From assembly GCA_013076295.1 (NCBI GenBank), contig RQOL01000214.1, forward strand, positions 1 to 64,000: 64,000 nucleotides of DNA, given 5' to 3'. The notes under the pieces were generated by a model. The model made no database searches and was not told the origin of the DNA. It was given only the letters and a program-made list of their open reading frames with translations. Position 1 is the stretch's first letter. Every line of letters begins with the position of its first letter. The position numbers and the translations under genes were made by a program. This DNA comes from Sanderia malayensis. Its lineage: Eukaryota; Cnidaria; Scyphozoa; Semaeostomeae; Pelagiidae. Below are positions 47,960 through 63,600 of the stretch, one piece after another.

Positions 47960-50580
47960 CAGCTGTAATAACGTATATTCGTGTGCAATTAGTGTGAATG
48001 AATGTTACAATTACTGAAAACATACAAATGCGTGTGTATTTTACTTAGTTGCAGCTGTAATAACGTAGATTCATGTGCAATTAGTGTGAATGAATTTTAA
48101 GGCACTGAAAACAAGCAAATGCATGTGTATTTCACTTAGTTGCAGCTGTAATAACGTGGATTCATGTGCAATTAGTGTGAATGAATGTTAATATCACTGA
48201 AAACAAGCAAATGCAGGTGTAATTTACTTAGTTGCAGCTGCAGTAACGTAGATTCAAGGGCAATAAGTGTGAATGAATGTTACAATTACTGAAAACAAAC
48301 AAATGCATGTGTATTTTACTTAGTTTCACCTGTAATAACCTGGATTCATGTGCAATTAGTGTGCAGTAATATTAATATCACTGAAAACAAGCAAATGCGT
48401 GTGTATTTTACTTAGTTGCAGCTGTATTAACGTAGATTCATGTGCAATTAGTGTGAATGAATGTTAATATCACTGAAAACAGGCAAATCATGTGTAATTT
48501 ACTTAGTTGCAGCTGTAATAACGTAGATTCGTGTGCAATTAGTGTGAATGAATGTTACAATTACTGGAAAACATACAAATGCGTGTGTATTTTGCTTAGT
48601 TTCAGCTGTAATAACGTGGATTCATGTGCAATTAGTGTGCAGTAATATTTATATCACTGAAAACAAGCAAATGCGTGAGTATTTTACTTAGTTTCAGCTC
48701 TAATAACGTGGATTCATGTCCAATTAGTGTGAATGAATGTTAATATCACTGAAAACAGGCAAATGCATGTGTAATTTACTTAGTTGCAGCTGTAATAACG
48801 TAGATTCGTGTGCAATTAGTGTGAATGAATGTTACAATTACTGAAAACATACAAATGCGTGTGTATTTTACTTAGTTGCAGCTGTAATAACGTAGATTCA
48901 TGTGCAGTTAGTGTGAATGAATTTTAATGGCACTGAAAACAAGCAAATGCATGTGTATTTCACTTAGTTGCAGCTGTAATAACGTGGATTCATGTGCAAT
49001 TAGTGTGAATGAATGTTAATATCACTGAAAACAAGCAAATGCAGGTGTAATTTACTTAGTTGCAGCTGCAATAACGTAGATTCAAGTGCAATTAGTGTGA
49101 ATGAATGTTACAATTACTGAAAACAAACAAATGCATGTGTATTTTACTTAGTTTCACCTGTAATAACCTGGATTCATGTGCAATTAGTGTGCAGTAATAT
49201 TAATATCACTGAAAACAAGCAAATACGTGTGTATTTTACTTAGTTGCAGCTGTAATAACGTAGATTCATGTGCAATTAGTGTGAATGAATGTTAATATCA
49301 CTGAAAACAGGCAAATGCATGTGTAATTTACTTAGTTGCAGCTGTAATAACGTAGATTCGTGTGCAATTAGTGTGAATGAATGTCAATTACTGGAAACAT
49401 ACAAATGCGTGTGTATTTTGCTTAGTTTCAGCTGTAATAACGTGGATTCATGTGCAATTAGTGTGCAGTAATATTTATATCACTGAAAACAAGCAAATGC
49501 GTGTGTATTTTACTTAGTTTCAGCTCTAATAACGTGGATTCATGTCCAATTAGTGTGAATGAATGTTAATATCACTGAAAACAGGCAAATGCATGTGTAA
49601 TTACTTAGTTGCAGCTGTAATAACGTAGATTCGTGTGCAATTAGTGTGAATGAATGTTACAATTACTGAAAACATACAAATGCGTGTGTATTTTACTTAG
49701 TTGCAGCTGTAATAACGTAGATTCATGTGCAATTAGTGTGAATGAATTTTAATGGCACTGAAAACAAGCAAATGCATGTGTATTTCACTTAGTTGCAGCT
49801 GTAATAACGTGGATTCATGTGCAATTAGTGTGAATGAATGTTAATATCACTGAAAACAAGCAAATGCAGGTGTAATTTACTTAGTTGCAGCTGCAATAAC
49901 GTAGATTCAAGTGCAATTAGTGTGAATGAATGTTACAATTACTGAAAACAAACAAATGCATGTGTATTTTACTTAGTTTTCACCTGTAATAACCTGGATT
50001 CATGTGCAATTAGTGTGCAGTAATATTAATATCACTGAAAACAAGCAAATGCGTGTGTATTTTACTTAGTTGCAGCTGTAATAACGTAGATTCATGTGCA
50101 ATTAGTGTGAATGAATGTTAATATCACTGAAAACAGGCAAATGCATGTGTAATTTACTTAGTTGCAGCTGTAATAACGTAGATTCGTGTGCAATTAGTGT
50201 GAATGAATGTTACAATTACTGAAAACATACAAATGTGTGTGTATTTTGCTTAGTTTCAGCTGTAATAACGTGGATTCATGTGCAATTAGTGTGCAGTAAT
50301 ATTTATATCACTGAAAACAAGCAAATGCGTGTGTATTTTACTTAGTTTCAGCTCTAATAACGTGGATTCATGTCCAATTAGTGTGAATGAATGTTAATAT
50401 CACTGAAAACAGGCAAATGCATGTGTAATTTACTTAGTTGCAGCTGTAATAACGTAGATTCGTGTGCAATTAGTGTGAATGAATGTTACAATTACTGAAA
50501 ACATACAATCCGTGTGTATTTTACTTAGTTGCAGCTGTAATAACGTAGATTCATGTGCAATTAGTGTGAATGAATTTTAA
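47960..50580. repeat. Higher-order repeat, 9 monomers (~828 bp), right arm
   Basis: The variant AAACATACAAATGCG recurs near 48570, 49400 and 50225, and in a second series near 48850, 49675 and 50500, a spacing of 825-830 bp. It is the inverted equivalent of the left-arm repeat at 10786-13360. Confidence 0.85.
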
Positions 50581-53500
50581 AATCACTGAAAACAAGCAAA
50601 TGAATGTGTATTTTACTTAGTTGCCGCTATAATAACGTAGATTCTTGTGCAATTAGTGTGAATGAATGTTAATATCAATAAAAACAAGCAAATGCATGTG
50701 TATTTTACTTAGTTTCAGCTGTAATAACGTTGATTCATGTGCAATTAGTATGGAGTAGTGTTAATATCACTGAAAAAAAGCAAGTGCATGTGTAATTTAC
50801 TTAGTTGCAGCTGTAATAACGTAGATTCATGTGCAATTAGTGTGAATGAATGCTACAATTACTGAAAACAAGCAAATGCATGTGTATTTTACTTAGTTGC
50901 AGCTGTAATAACGTAGATTCAAGTGCAATTAGTGTGAATGAATGTTAATATCACTAAAACACCCAATTGCATGTGTAATTTACTTAGTTGCAGCTGTAAT
51001 AACGTAGATTCATGTGCAATTAGCGTGAATCAATGTTAATATCACTGAAAACAAGCAAATGCATGTGTAATTTACATAGTTGCAGCTGTAATAACGTACA
51101 TTCATGTGCAATTAGTGTGCAGTAATGTTAATATCACTAAAAACAAGCAAATGCGTGTGTATGTTACTTAGTTTCAGCTGCAATAACGTGGATTCATGTC
51201 CAATTAGTGTGAATGAATGTTAATATCACTGAAAACAAGCAAATGCATGTGTAATTTACTTAGTTGCAGCGGTAATACCGTGGATTCATGTGCAATTAGT
51301 GTGCAGTAATGTTAATGTCACTGAAAAGAAGCAAATGCAATTGTATTTTACTTAGTTTCAGCTGTAATAACGTTGATTCATGTGCAATTAGTGTGAATCA
51401 ATGTTAATATCACTGAAAACAAGCAAATGCATGTGTAATTTACATAGTTGCAGCTGTAATAACATACATTCAAGTGCCATTAATGTGAATGAATGGTACA
51501 ATTACTGAAAACAAGCAAATGCCTGTGTATTTTTCTTAATTTCAGCTGTAATAACGTGGATTCATGTGCAATTGGTGTGCAGTAATGTAAATATCATTGA
51601 AAACAAGCAAATGCACCTTGTATTTTACTTAGTTTCAGCTGTAATAACCTGGATTCATGTGCAATTAGTGAGCAGTAATGTCAATATCACTGAAAACAAG
51701 CAAATGCATGTGTATTTTACTTAGTTTCAGCTGTAATAACTTGGATTCATATGCAATTAGTGTGAATGAATGTTAATATCACTGAAAACAAGCAAATGCA
51801 TGTGTAATTTACCTAGTTGTAGCTGTAATGATGTAGATTCATGTGCAATTAGTGTGAATGAATGTTACAAAAACTGAAAACAAGCAAATGCATGTGTATT
51901 TTACTTAGTTTCAGCTGTAATAACGTCGATTCATGTGGAATTAGTATGTAGTAAAGTTAAAATCACTTAAAACAAGTAAATGCATATGTATTTTACTTAG
52001 TTTCAACTGTAATACCGTGGATTCATGTGCAATTAGTGTGAATCAATGTTAATATCACTGAAAATAAGCAAATGCATGTGTAATTTACTCAGTTGCAGCT
52101 GTAATAACGTAGATTCAAGTGGAATTATTGTGCGGTAATGTTAATATCACTGAAACAAGTAAATGCATGTGTATTTTACTTAGTTTCAGCTGTAATAACG
52201 TGGATTCATGTGCAATTAGTGAGCATTAATGTTAATAACAATGAAAACAAGCAAATGCATTTGTATTTTACTTAGTTTCAGCTGTAATAACGTGGATTCA
52301 TGTGCAAATAGTGTGAATGAATGCTACAATTACTGAAAACAAGCAAATGCGTGTGTATTTTACTTAGTTGCAGCTGTAATGACGTAGATTCATGTGCAAT
52401 TAGTGGGAATGAATTTTAATATAACTGAGAACAAGCAAATGCATGTGAATCTTACTTAATTGCAGCTATAATAACGTAAATTCTTGTGCAATCAGTGTGA
52501 ATGCATGTTAATATCAATGAAAACAAGCAAATGCATGTGTATTTTACTTAGTTTCAGCTGTAATAACGTTGATTCATGTGCAATTTGTGTGCAGTAATGT
52601 TAATATCACTGAAAACAAGCCCATGCATGTGTAATTTACTTAGTTGCAGCTGTAATAAAGTAAATTCATGTGCAATTAGCGTGAATGAATGTTACAATTA
52701 CTGAAAAAAGCAATTCATGTGTATTTCACTTAGTTGCAGCTGTAATAACGTGAATTCATGTGCAATTAGTGTGAATGAATGTTAATATCACTAACAACAC
52801 GCAATTGCATGTGTAATTTACTTAGTTGCAGCTGTAATAACGTAGATTCATGTGCAATTAGTGTGAATCAATGTTAATATCACTGAAAACAAGCAAATGC
52901 ATGTGTAATTTACATAGTTGCAGCTGTAATAACGTACATTCATGTGCAATTAGTGTGCAGTAATGTTAATATCACTAAAAACAAGCAAATGCCTGTGTAT
53001 TTTACTTAATTTCAGCTGTAACAACATGGATTCATGTGCAATTGGTGTGCAGTAATGTAAATATCATTGAAAACAAGCAAATGCACTTGTATTTTACTTA
53101 GTTTCAGCTGTAATAGCGTGGATTCATGTGCAATTAGTGAGCAGTAATGTCAATATCACTGAAAACAAGCAAATGCATGTGTATTTTACTTAGTTTCAGC
53201 TGTAATAACTTGGATTCATGTGCAATTAGTGTGAATGAATGTTAATATCACTGAAAACAAGCAAATGCATGTGTAATTTACATAGTTGCAGCCGTAATGA
53301 CGGAGATTCATGTGCAATTAGTGTGAATGAATGTTACAAATACTGAAAACAAGCAAATGCATGTGTATTTTACTTAGTTTCAGCTGTAATAACGTCGATT
53401 CATGTGCAATTAGTATGCAGTAAAGTTAAAATCACTTAAAACAAGTAAATGCATATGTATTTTACTTAGTTTCAACTGTAATACCGTGGATTCATGTGCA

Positions 53501-55823
53501 ATTAGTGTGAATCAATGTTAAAATCACTGAAAATAAGCAAATGCATGTGTAATTTACTTAGTTGCAGCTGTAATAACGTAGATTCAAGTGGAATTATTGT
53601 GCGGTAATGTTAATATCACTGAAAACAAGTAAATGCATGTGTATTTTACTTAGTTTCAGCTGTAATAACGTGGATTCATGTGCAATTAGTGAACATTAAT
53701 GTTAATACACTGAAAACAAGCAAATGCATTGTATTTTACTTAGTTTCAGCTGTAATAACGTGATTCATTCAATAGTGTGAATGATTACAATTACTGAAAC
53801 AAGCAATGCTGTGTATTTTACTTAGTTGCAGCTGTAATAACGTAGATTCATGTGCAATTAGTGGGATGATTATATACTGAAAACAAGCAATGCATGTGAA
53901 TTTTACTTATTGCAGTTAATAAGTAAATTCTGTGCAATAGTGTGAATGATGTTAATATATGAAAAACAAGCAAATGCATGTGTATTTATTATTTCAGCTG
54001 TAAACGTGATTCATGTGCAATTGTGTGCAGTAATGTTAATATCACTGAAAACAAGCCCATGCATGTGTAATTTACTTAGTTGCAGCTGTAATAACGTAAA
54101 TTCATGTGCAATTAGCGTGAATGAATGTTACAATTACTGAAAACAAGCAAATTCATGTGTATTTCACTTAGTTGCAGCTGTAATAACGTGGATTCATGTG
54201 CAATTAGTGTGAATGAATGTCAATATCACTGAAAACAAGCAAATGCAGGTGTAATTTACTTAGTTGCAGCTGCAATAAGGTAGATTCAAGTGCAATTAGT
54301 GTGAATGAATGTTAGAATTACTGAAAACAAACAAATGCATGTGTATTTTACTTAGTTTCACCTGTAATAACATGGATTCATGTGCAATTAGTGTGCAGTA
54401 ATATTAATATCACTGAAAACAGCAAATGTGTGTGTATTTTACTTAGTTGCAGCTGTAATAACGTGGATTCATGTGCAATTAGTGTGAATGAATTTTAATG
54501 GCACTGAAAACAAGCAAATGCATGTGTATTTTGCTTAGTTTCAGCTGTAATAACGTGGATTCATGTGCAATTAGTGTGCAGTAATATTTATATCACTGAA
54601 AACAAGCAAATGCATGTGTATTTTACTAAGTTTCAGCTGTAATAACGTGGATTAATGTCCAATTAGTGTGAATGAATGTTAATATCACCGAAAACAGGCA
54701 AATGCATGTGTAATTTACTTAGTTGCAGCTGTAATAACGTAGATTCGTGTGCAATTAGTGTGAATGAATGTTACAATTACTGAAAACATACAAATGCGTA
54801 TGTATTTTACTTAGTTGCAGCTGTAATAAGGTAGATTCATATGCAATTAGTGTGAATGAATTTAAAATCACTGAAAACAAGCAAATGAATGTGTATTTTA
54901 CTTAGTTGCAGCTATAATAACGTAGATTCTTGTGCAATTAGTGTGAATGAATGTTAATACCAATGAAAAAAGCAAATGCATGTGTATTTTACTTAGTTTC
55001 AGCTGTAATAACGTTGATTCATGTGCATTTAGTATGGAGTAGTGTTAATATCACTGAAACAAGCAAATGCATGTGTATTTTACTAAGTTTCAGCTGTAAT
55101 AACGTGGATTAATGTCCAATTAGTGTGAATGAATGTTAATATCACCGAAAACAGGCAAATGCATGTGTAATTTACTTAGTTGCAGCTGTAATAACGTAGA
55201 TTCGTGTGCAATTAGTGTGAATGAATGTTACAATTACTGAAAACATACAAATGCGTATGTATTTTACTTAGTTGCAGCTGTAATGACGTAGATTCATGTG
55301 CAATTAGTGGGAATGAATTTTAATATAACTGAAAACAAGCAAATGCATGTGAATTTTACTTAATTGCAGCTATAATAACGTAAATTCTTGTGCAATCAGT
55401 GTGAATGCATGTTAATATCAATGAAAACAAGCAAATGCATGTGTAATTTATTTAGTTTCAGCTGTAATAACGTTGATTCATGTGCAATTTGTGTGAATGA
55501 ATGTTAATATCACTGAAAACAAGCAAATGCATGTGTAATTTACTTAGTTGCAGCTGTAATAACGTAGATTCATGTGCAATTAGTGTGAATCAATTTTAAT
55601 ATCACTGAAAACAAGCAAATGCATGTGTAATTTACATAGTTGCAGCTGTAATAACGTACATTCATGTGCAATTAGTGTACAGTAATGTTAATATCACTGA
55701 GAACAAGCAAATGCGTGTGTATGTTACTTAGTTTCAGCTGCAATAACGTGGATTCATGTCCAATTAGTGTGAATGAATGTTAATATCACTGAAAACAAGC
55801 AAATGCATGTGTAATTTACTTAG

Positions 55824-58800
55824 TTGCCGCTATAATAACGTAGATTCTTGTGCAATTAGTGTGAATGAATGTTAATATCAATAAAAACAAGCAAATGCAT
55901 GTGTATTTTACTTAGTTTCAGCTGTAATAACGTTGATTCATGTGCAATTAGTATGCAGTAGTGTTAATATCACTGAAAACAAGCAAATGCATGTGTAATT
56001 TACTTAGTTGCAGCTGTAATAACGTAGATTCATGTGCAATTAGTGTGAATGAATGCTACAAGTACTGAAAACAAGCAAATGCATATGTATTTTACTTAGT
56101 TGCAGCTGTAATAACGTAGATTCATGTGCAATTAGCGTGAATCAATGTTAATATCACTGAAAACAAGCAAATGCATGTGTAATTTACATAGTTGCAGCTG
56201 TAATAACGTACATTCATGTGCAATTAGTGTGCAGTAATGTTAATATCACTAAAAACAAGCAAATGCGTGTGTATGTTACTTAGTTTCAGCTGCAATAACG
56301 TGGATTCATGTCCAATTAGTGTGAATGAATGTTAATATCACTGAAAACAAGCAAATGCATGTGTAATTTACTTAGTTGCAGCGGTAATACCGTGGATTCA
56401 TGTGCAATTAGTGTGCAGTAATGTTAATGTCACTGAAAAGAAGCAAATGCACTTGTATTTTACTTAGTTTCAGCTGTAATAACGTTGATTCATGTGCAAT
56501 TAGTGTGAATCAATGTTAATATCACTGAAAACAAGCAAATGCATGTGTAATTTACTTAGTTGCAGCTGTAATAACGTAGATTCATGTGCAATTAGTGTGA
56601 ATCAATTTTAATATCACTGAAAACAAGCAAATGCATGTGTAATTTACATAGTTGCAGCTGTAATAACGTACATTCATGTGCAATTAGTGTGCAGTAATGT
56701 TAATATCACTGAGAACAAGCAAATGCGTGTGTATGTTACTTAGTTTCAGCTGCAATAACGTGGATTCATGTCCAATTAGTGTGAATGAATGTTAATATCA
56801 CTGAAAACAAGCAAATGCATGTGTAATTTACTTAGTTGCCGCTATAATAACGTAGATTCTTGTGCAATTAGTGTGAATGAATGTTAATATCAATAAATAC
56901 AAGCAAATGCATGTGTATTTTACTTAGTTTCAGCTGTAATAACGTTGATTCATGTGCAATTAGTATGCAGTAGTGTTAATATCACTGAAAATAAGCAAAT
57001 GCATGTGTAATTTACTTAGTTGCAGCTGTAATAACGTAGATTCATGTGCAATTAGTGTGAATGAATGCTACAATTACTGAAAACAAGCAAATGCATGTGT
57101 ATTTTACTTAGTTGCAGCTGTAATAACGTAGATTCATGTGCAATTAGTGTGAATGAATGTTAATATCACTAAAAACACCCAATTGCATGTGTAATTTACT
57201 TAGTTGCAGCTGTAATAACGTAGATTCATGTGCAATTAGCGTGAATCAATGTTAATATCACTGAAAACAAGCAAATGCATGTGTAATTTACATAGTTGCA
57301 GCTGTAATAACGTACTTTGCATTAGTGTGAATGATGTAAATACTAAAAAAAATGCATGTGTATTTACTTAGTCACCTGTAATAACCTGGATTCATGTGCA
57401 ATTAGTGTGCAGTAATATTAATATCACTGAAAACAAGCAAATGTGTGTGTATTTTACTTAGTTGCAGCTGTAATAACGTAGATTCATGTGCAATTAGTGT
57501 GAATGAACTTTAATGGCACTGAAAACAAGCAAATGCATGTGTATTTTGCTTAGTTTCAGCTGTAATAACGTGGATTCATGTGCAATTAGTGTGCAGTAAT
57601 ATTTATATCACTGAAAACAAGCAAATGCATGTGTATTTTACTTAGTTTCAGCTGTAATAACGTGGATTAATGTCCAATTAGTGTGAATGAATGTTAATAT
57701 CACCGAAAACAGGCAAATGCATGTGTAATTTACTTAGTTGCAGCTGTAATAACGTAGATTCGTGTGCAATTAGTGTGAATGAATGTTACAATTACTGAAA
57801 ACATACAAATGCGTATGTATTTTACTTAGTTGCAGCTGTAATAACGTAGATTCATATGCAATTAGTGTGAATGAATTTTAAAATCACTGAAAACAAGCAA
57901 ATGAATGTGTATTTTACTTAGTTGCAGCTATAATAACGTAGATTCTTGTGCAATTAGTGTGAATGAATGTTAATACCAATGAAAACAAGCAAATGCATGT
58001 GTATTTTACTTAGTTTCAGCTGTAATAACGTTGATTCATTTGCAATTAGTATGGAGTAGTGTTAATATCACTGAAAACAAGCAAATGCATGTGTAATTTA
58101 CTTAGTTGCAGCTGTAACAACGTAGATTCATGTGCAATTAGTGTGAATGAATGCTACAATTACTGAAAACAAGCAAATGCATGTGTATTTTACTTAGTTT
58201 CAGCTGTAATAACGTTGATTCATGTGCAATTAGTATGCAGTAGTGTTAATATCACTGAAAACAAGCAAATGCATGTGTAATTTACTTAGTTGCAGCTGTA
58301 ATAACGTAGATTCATGTGCAATTAGTGTGAATGAATGCTACAATTACTGAAAACAAGCAAATGCATGTGTATTTTACTTAGTTGCAGCTGTAATAACGTA
58401 GATTCATGTGCAATTAGTGTGAATGAATGTTAATATCACTAAAAACACGCATATGCATGTGTAATTTACTTAGTTGCAGCTGTAATAACGTAGATTCATG
58501 TGCAATTAGTGTGAATCAATTTTAATATCACTGAAAACAAGCAAATGCATGTGTATGTTACTTAGTTTCAGCTGCAATAACATGGATTCATGTCCAATTA
58601 GTGTGAATGAATGTTAATATCACTGAAAACAAGCAAATGCATGTGTAATTTACTTAGTTGCCGCTATAATAACGTAGATTCTTGTGCAATTAGTGTGAAT
58701 GAATGTTAATATCAATAAAAACAAGCAAATGCATGTGTATTTTACTTAGTTTCAGCTGTAATAACGTTGATTCATGTGCAATTAGTATGCAGTAGTGTTA

Positions 58801-60670
58801 ATATCACTGAAAATAAGCAAATGCATGTGTAATTTACTTAGTTGCAGCTGTAATAACGTAGATTCATGTGCAATTAGTGTGAATGAATGCTACAAGTACT
58901 GAAAACAAGCAAATGCATGTGTATTTTACTTAGTTGCAGCTGTAATAACGTAGATTCATGTGCAATTAGCGTGAATCAATGTTAATATCACTGAAAACAA
59001 GCAAATGCATGTGTAATTTACATAGTTGCAGCTGTAATAACGTACATTCATGTGCAATTAGTGTGCAGTAATGTTAATATCACTAAAAACAAGCAAATGC
59101 GTGTGTATGTTACTTAGTTTCAGCTGCAATAACGTGGATTCATGTCCAATTAGTGTGAATGAATGTTAATATCACTGAAAACAAGCAAATGCATGTGTAA
59201 TTTACTTAGTTGCAGCGGTAATACCGTGGATTCATGTGCCATTAGTGTGCAGTAATGTTAATGTCACTGAAAAAAGCAAATGCATTGTATTTTACTTAGT
59301 TTCAGCTGTAATAACGTTGATTCATGTGCAATTAGTGTGAATCAATGTTAATATCACTGAAAACAAGCAAATGCATGTGTAATTTACTTAGTTGCAACTG
59401 TAATAACGTAGATTCATGTGCAATTAGTGTGAATCAATTTTAATATCACTGAAAACAAGCAAATGCATGTGTAATTTACATAGTTGCAGCTGTAATAACG
59501 TAATTCATGTGCAATTAGTGTGAATAATGTTAATATCACTGAAAACAAGCAAATGCGTGTGTATGTTACTTAGTTTCAGCTGCAATAACGTGGATTCATG
59601 TCCAATTAGTGTGAATGAATGTTAATATCACTGAAAACAAGCAAATGCATGTGTATTTACTTAGTTGCCGCTAATAACGTAGATTCTTGTGCAATTAGTG
59701 TGAATGAATGTTAATATCATAAATACAAGCAAATGCATGTGTATTTACTTAGTTTCAGCTGTAATAACGTTGATTCATGTGCAATTAGTAATCAATGTTA
59801 ATATCACTGAAAACAAGCAAATGCATGTGTAATTTACTTAGTTGCAGCTGTAATAACGTAGATTCATGTGCAATTAGTGTGAATGAATGTTAATATCACT
59901 GAAAACAAGCAAATGCATGTGTAATTTACTTAGTTGCAGCTGTAATAACGTAGATTCATGTGCAATTAGTGTGAATGAATGTTAATATCACTAAAAACAC
60001 CAAATGCATGTGTATTTACTTAGTTGCAGCTGTAATAACGTAGATTCATGTGCAATTAGTGTGAATCAATGTTAATATCACTGAAAACAAGCAAATGCAT
60101 GTGTAATTTACTTAGTTGCCGATGTAATAACGTAGATTCTTGTGCAATTAGTGTGAATGAATGTTAATATCAATAAATACAAGCAAATGCGTGTGTATGT
60201 TACTTAGTTTCAGCTGCAATAACGTGGATTCATGTCCAATTAGTGTGAATGAATGTTAATATCACTGAAAACAAGCAAATGCATGTGTAATTTACTTAGT
60301 TGCAGCGGTAATACCGTGGATTCATGTGCAATTAGTGTGCAGTAATGTTAATGTCACTGAAAAGAAGCAAATGCAATTGTATTTTACTTAGTTTCAGCTG
60401 TAATAACGTTGATTCATGTGCAATTAGTGTGAATCAATGTTAATATCACTGAAAACAAGCAAATGCATGTGTAATTTACATAGTTGCAGCTGTAATAACA
60501 TACATTCAAGTGCCATTAATGTGAATGAATGGTACAATTACTGAAAACAAGCAAATGCCTGTGTATCTTACTTAATTCAGCTGTAATAACGTGGATTCAT
60601 GTGCAATTGGTGTGCAGTAATGTAAATATCATTGAAAACAAGCAAATGCACTTGTATTTTACTTAGTTTC
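55824..60670. repeat. Higher-order repeat, 11 monomers (~1,010 bp), right arm
   Basis: The variant TTGCCGCTATAATAACG, or a close relative, lies at 55824, 56836, 58658 and 59665 (spacings 1,012, 1,822 and 1,007). The 1,012 and 1,007 spacings are 11 monomers and 1,822 is about 20. The left-arm equivalents are at 5793, 4785, 3321 and 2312; there the middle spacing is 1,464, so the right arm has about four more monomers at that point. Confidence 0.75.
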
Positions 60671-63600
60671 AGCTGTAATAACGTGGATTCATGTGCAATT
60701 AGTGAGCAGTAATGTCAATATCACTGAAAACAAGCAAATGCATGTGTATTTTACTTAGTTTCAGCTGTAATAACTTGGATTCATGTGCAATTAGTGTGAA
60801 TGAATGTTAATATCACTTAAAACAAGCAAATTCATGTGTAATTTACATAGTTGCAGCTGTAATGATGTAGATTCATGTGCAATTAGTGTGAATGAATGTT
60901 ACAAATACTGAAAACAAGCAAATGCATGTGTATTTCACTTAGTTTCAGCTGTAATAACGTCGATTCATGTGCAATTAGTATGCAGTAAAGTTAAAATCAC
61001 TTAAAACAAGTAAATGCATATGTATTTTACTTAGTTTCAACTGTAATACCGTGGATTCATGTGCAATTAGTGTGAATCAATGTTAATATCACTGAAAATA
61101 GCAAATGCATGTGTAATTTACTTAGTTGCAGCTGTAATAACGTAGATTCAAGTGGAATTATTGTGCGGTAATGTTAATATCACTGAAAACAAGTAAATGC
61201 ATGTGTATTTTACTTAGTTTCAGCTGTAATAACGTGGATTCATGTGCAATTAGTGAGCATTAACGTTAATAACAATGAAAACAAGCAAATGCATTTGTAT
61301 TTTACTTAGTTTCGGCTGTAAAAACGTGGATTCATGTGCAATTAGTGTGAATGAATGCTACAATTACTGAAAACAAGCAAATGCGTGTGTATTTTACTTA
61401 GTTGCAGCTGTAATGACGTAGATTCATGTGCAATTAGTGGGAATGAATTTTAATATAACTGAAAACAAGCAAATGCATGTGAATCTTACTTAATTGCAGC
61501 TATAATAACGTAAATTCTTGTGCAATCAGTGTGAATGCATGTTAATATCAATGAAAACAAGCAAATGCATGTGTATTTTACTTAGTTTCAGCTGTAATAA
61601 CGTTGATTCATGTGCAATTTGTGTGCAGTAATGTTAATATCACTGAAAACAAGCCCATGCATGTGTAATTTACTTAGTTGCAGCTGTAATAACGTAAATT
61701 CATGTGCAATTAGCGTGAATGAATGTTACAATTACTGAAAACAAGCAAATTCATGTGTATTTCACTTAGTTGCAGCTGTAATAACGTGGATTCATGTGCA
61801 ATTAGTGTGAATGAATGTTAATATCACTAAAAACACGCAATTGCATGTGTAATTTACTTAATTGCAGCTATAATAACGTAAATTCTTGTGCAATCAGTGT
61901 GAATGCATGTTAATATCAATGAAAACAAGCAAATGCATGTGTATTTTACTTAGTTTCAGCTGTAATAACGTTGATTCATGTGCAATTAGTATGCAGTAAA
62001 GTTAGAATCACTTAAAACAAGTAAATGCATATGTATTTTACTTAGTTTCAACTGTAATACCGTGGATTCATGTGCAATTAGTGTGAATCAATGTTAATAT
62101 CACTGAAAGTAAGCAAATGCAGGTGTAATTTACTTAGCTGCAGCTGTAATAACGTAGATTCAAGTGGAATTATTGTACGGTAATGTAATATCACTGAAAA
62201 CAAGTAAATGCATGTGTATTTTACTTAGTTTCAGCTGTAATAACGTGGATTCATGTGCAATTAGTGAGCATTAATGTTAATAACAATGAAAACAAGCAAA
62301 TGCATTTGTATTTTACTTAGTTTCGGCTGTAAGAACGTGGATTCATGTGCAATTAGTGTGAATGAATGCTACAATTACTGAAAACAAGCAAATGCGTGTG
62401 TATTTTACTTAGTTGCAGCTGTAATGACGTAGATTCATGTGCAATTAGTGGGAATGAATTTTAATATAACTGAAAACAAGCAAATGCATGTGAATCTTAC
62501 TTAATTGCAGCTATAATAACGTAAATTCTTGTGCAATCAGTGTGAATGCATGTTCATATCAATGAAAACAAGCAAATGCATGTGTATTTTACTTAGTTTC
62601 AGCTGTAATAACGTTGATTCATGTGCAATTTGTGTGCAGTAATGTTAATATCACTGAAAACAAGCCCATGCATGTGTAATTTACTTAGTTGCAGCTGTAA
62701 TAACGTAAATTCTTGTGCAATTAGCGTGAATGAATGTTAGAATTACTGAAAACAAACAAATGCATGTGTATTTTACTTAGTTTCACCTGTAATAACCTGG
62801 ATTCATGTGCAATTAGTGTGCAGTAATATTAATATCACTGAAAACAAGCAAATGTGTGTGTATTTTACTTAGTTGCAGCTGTAATAACGTAGATTCATGT
62901 GCAATTAGTGTGAATAAATTTTAATGGCACTGAAAACAAGCAAATGCATGTGTATTTTGCTTAGTTTCAGCTGTAATAACGTGGATTCATGTGCCATTAG
63001 TGTGCAGTAATATTTATATCACTGAAAACAAGCAAATGCATGTGTATTTTACTTAGTTTCAGCTGTAATAACGTGGATTCATGTCCAATTAGTGTGAATG
63101 AATGTTAATATCACCGAAAACAGGCAAATGCATGTGTAATTTACTTAGTTGCAGCTGTAATAACGTAGATTCGTGTGCAATTAGTGTGAATGAATGTTAC
63201 AATTACTGAAAAGATACAAATGCGTGTGTATTTTATTTAGTTGCAGCTGTAATAACGTAGATTCATATTCAATTAGTGTGAATGAATTTTAAAATCACTG
63301 AAAACAAGCAAATGAATGTGTATTTTACTTAGTTGCAGCTATAATAACGTAGATTCTTGTGCAATTAGTGTGAATGAATGTTAATACCAATGAAAACAAG
63401 CAAATGCATGTGTATTTTACTTTGTTTCAGCTGTAATAACGTTGATTCATGTGCAATTAGTATGCAGTAGTGTTAATATCACTGAAAATAAGCAAATGCA
63501 TGTGTAATTTACTTAGTTGCAGCTGTAATAACGTAGATTCATGTGCAATTAGTGTGAATGAATGCTACAATTACTGAAAACAAGCAAATGCATGTGTATT

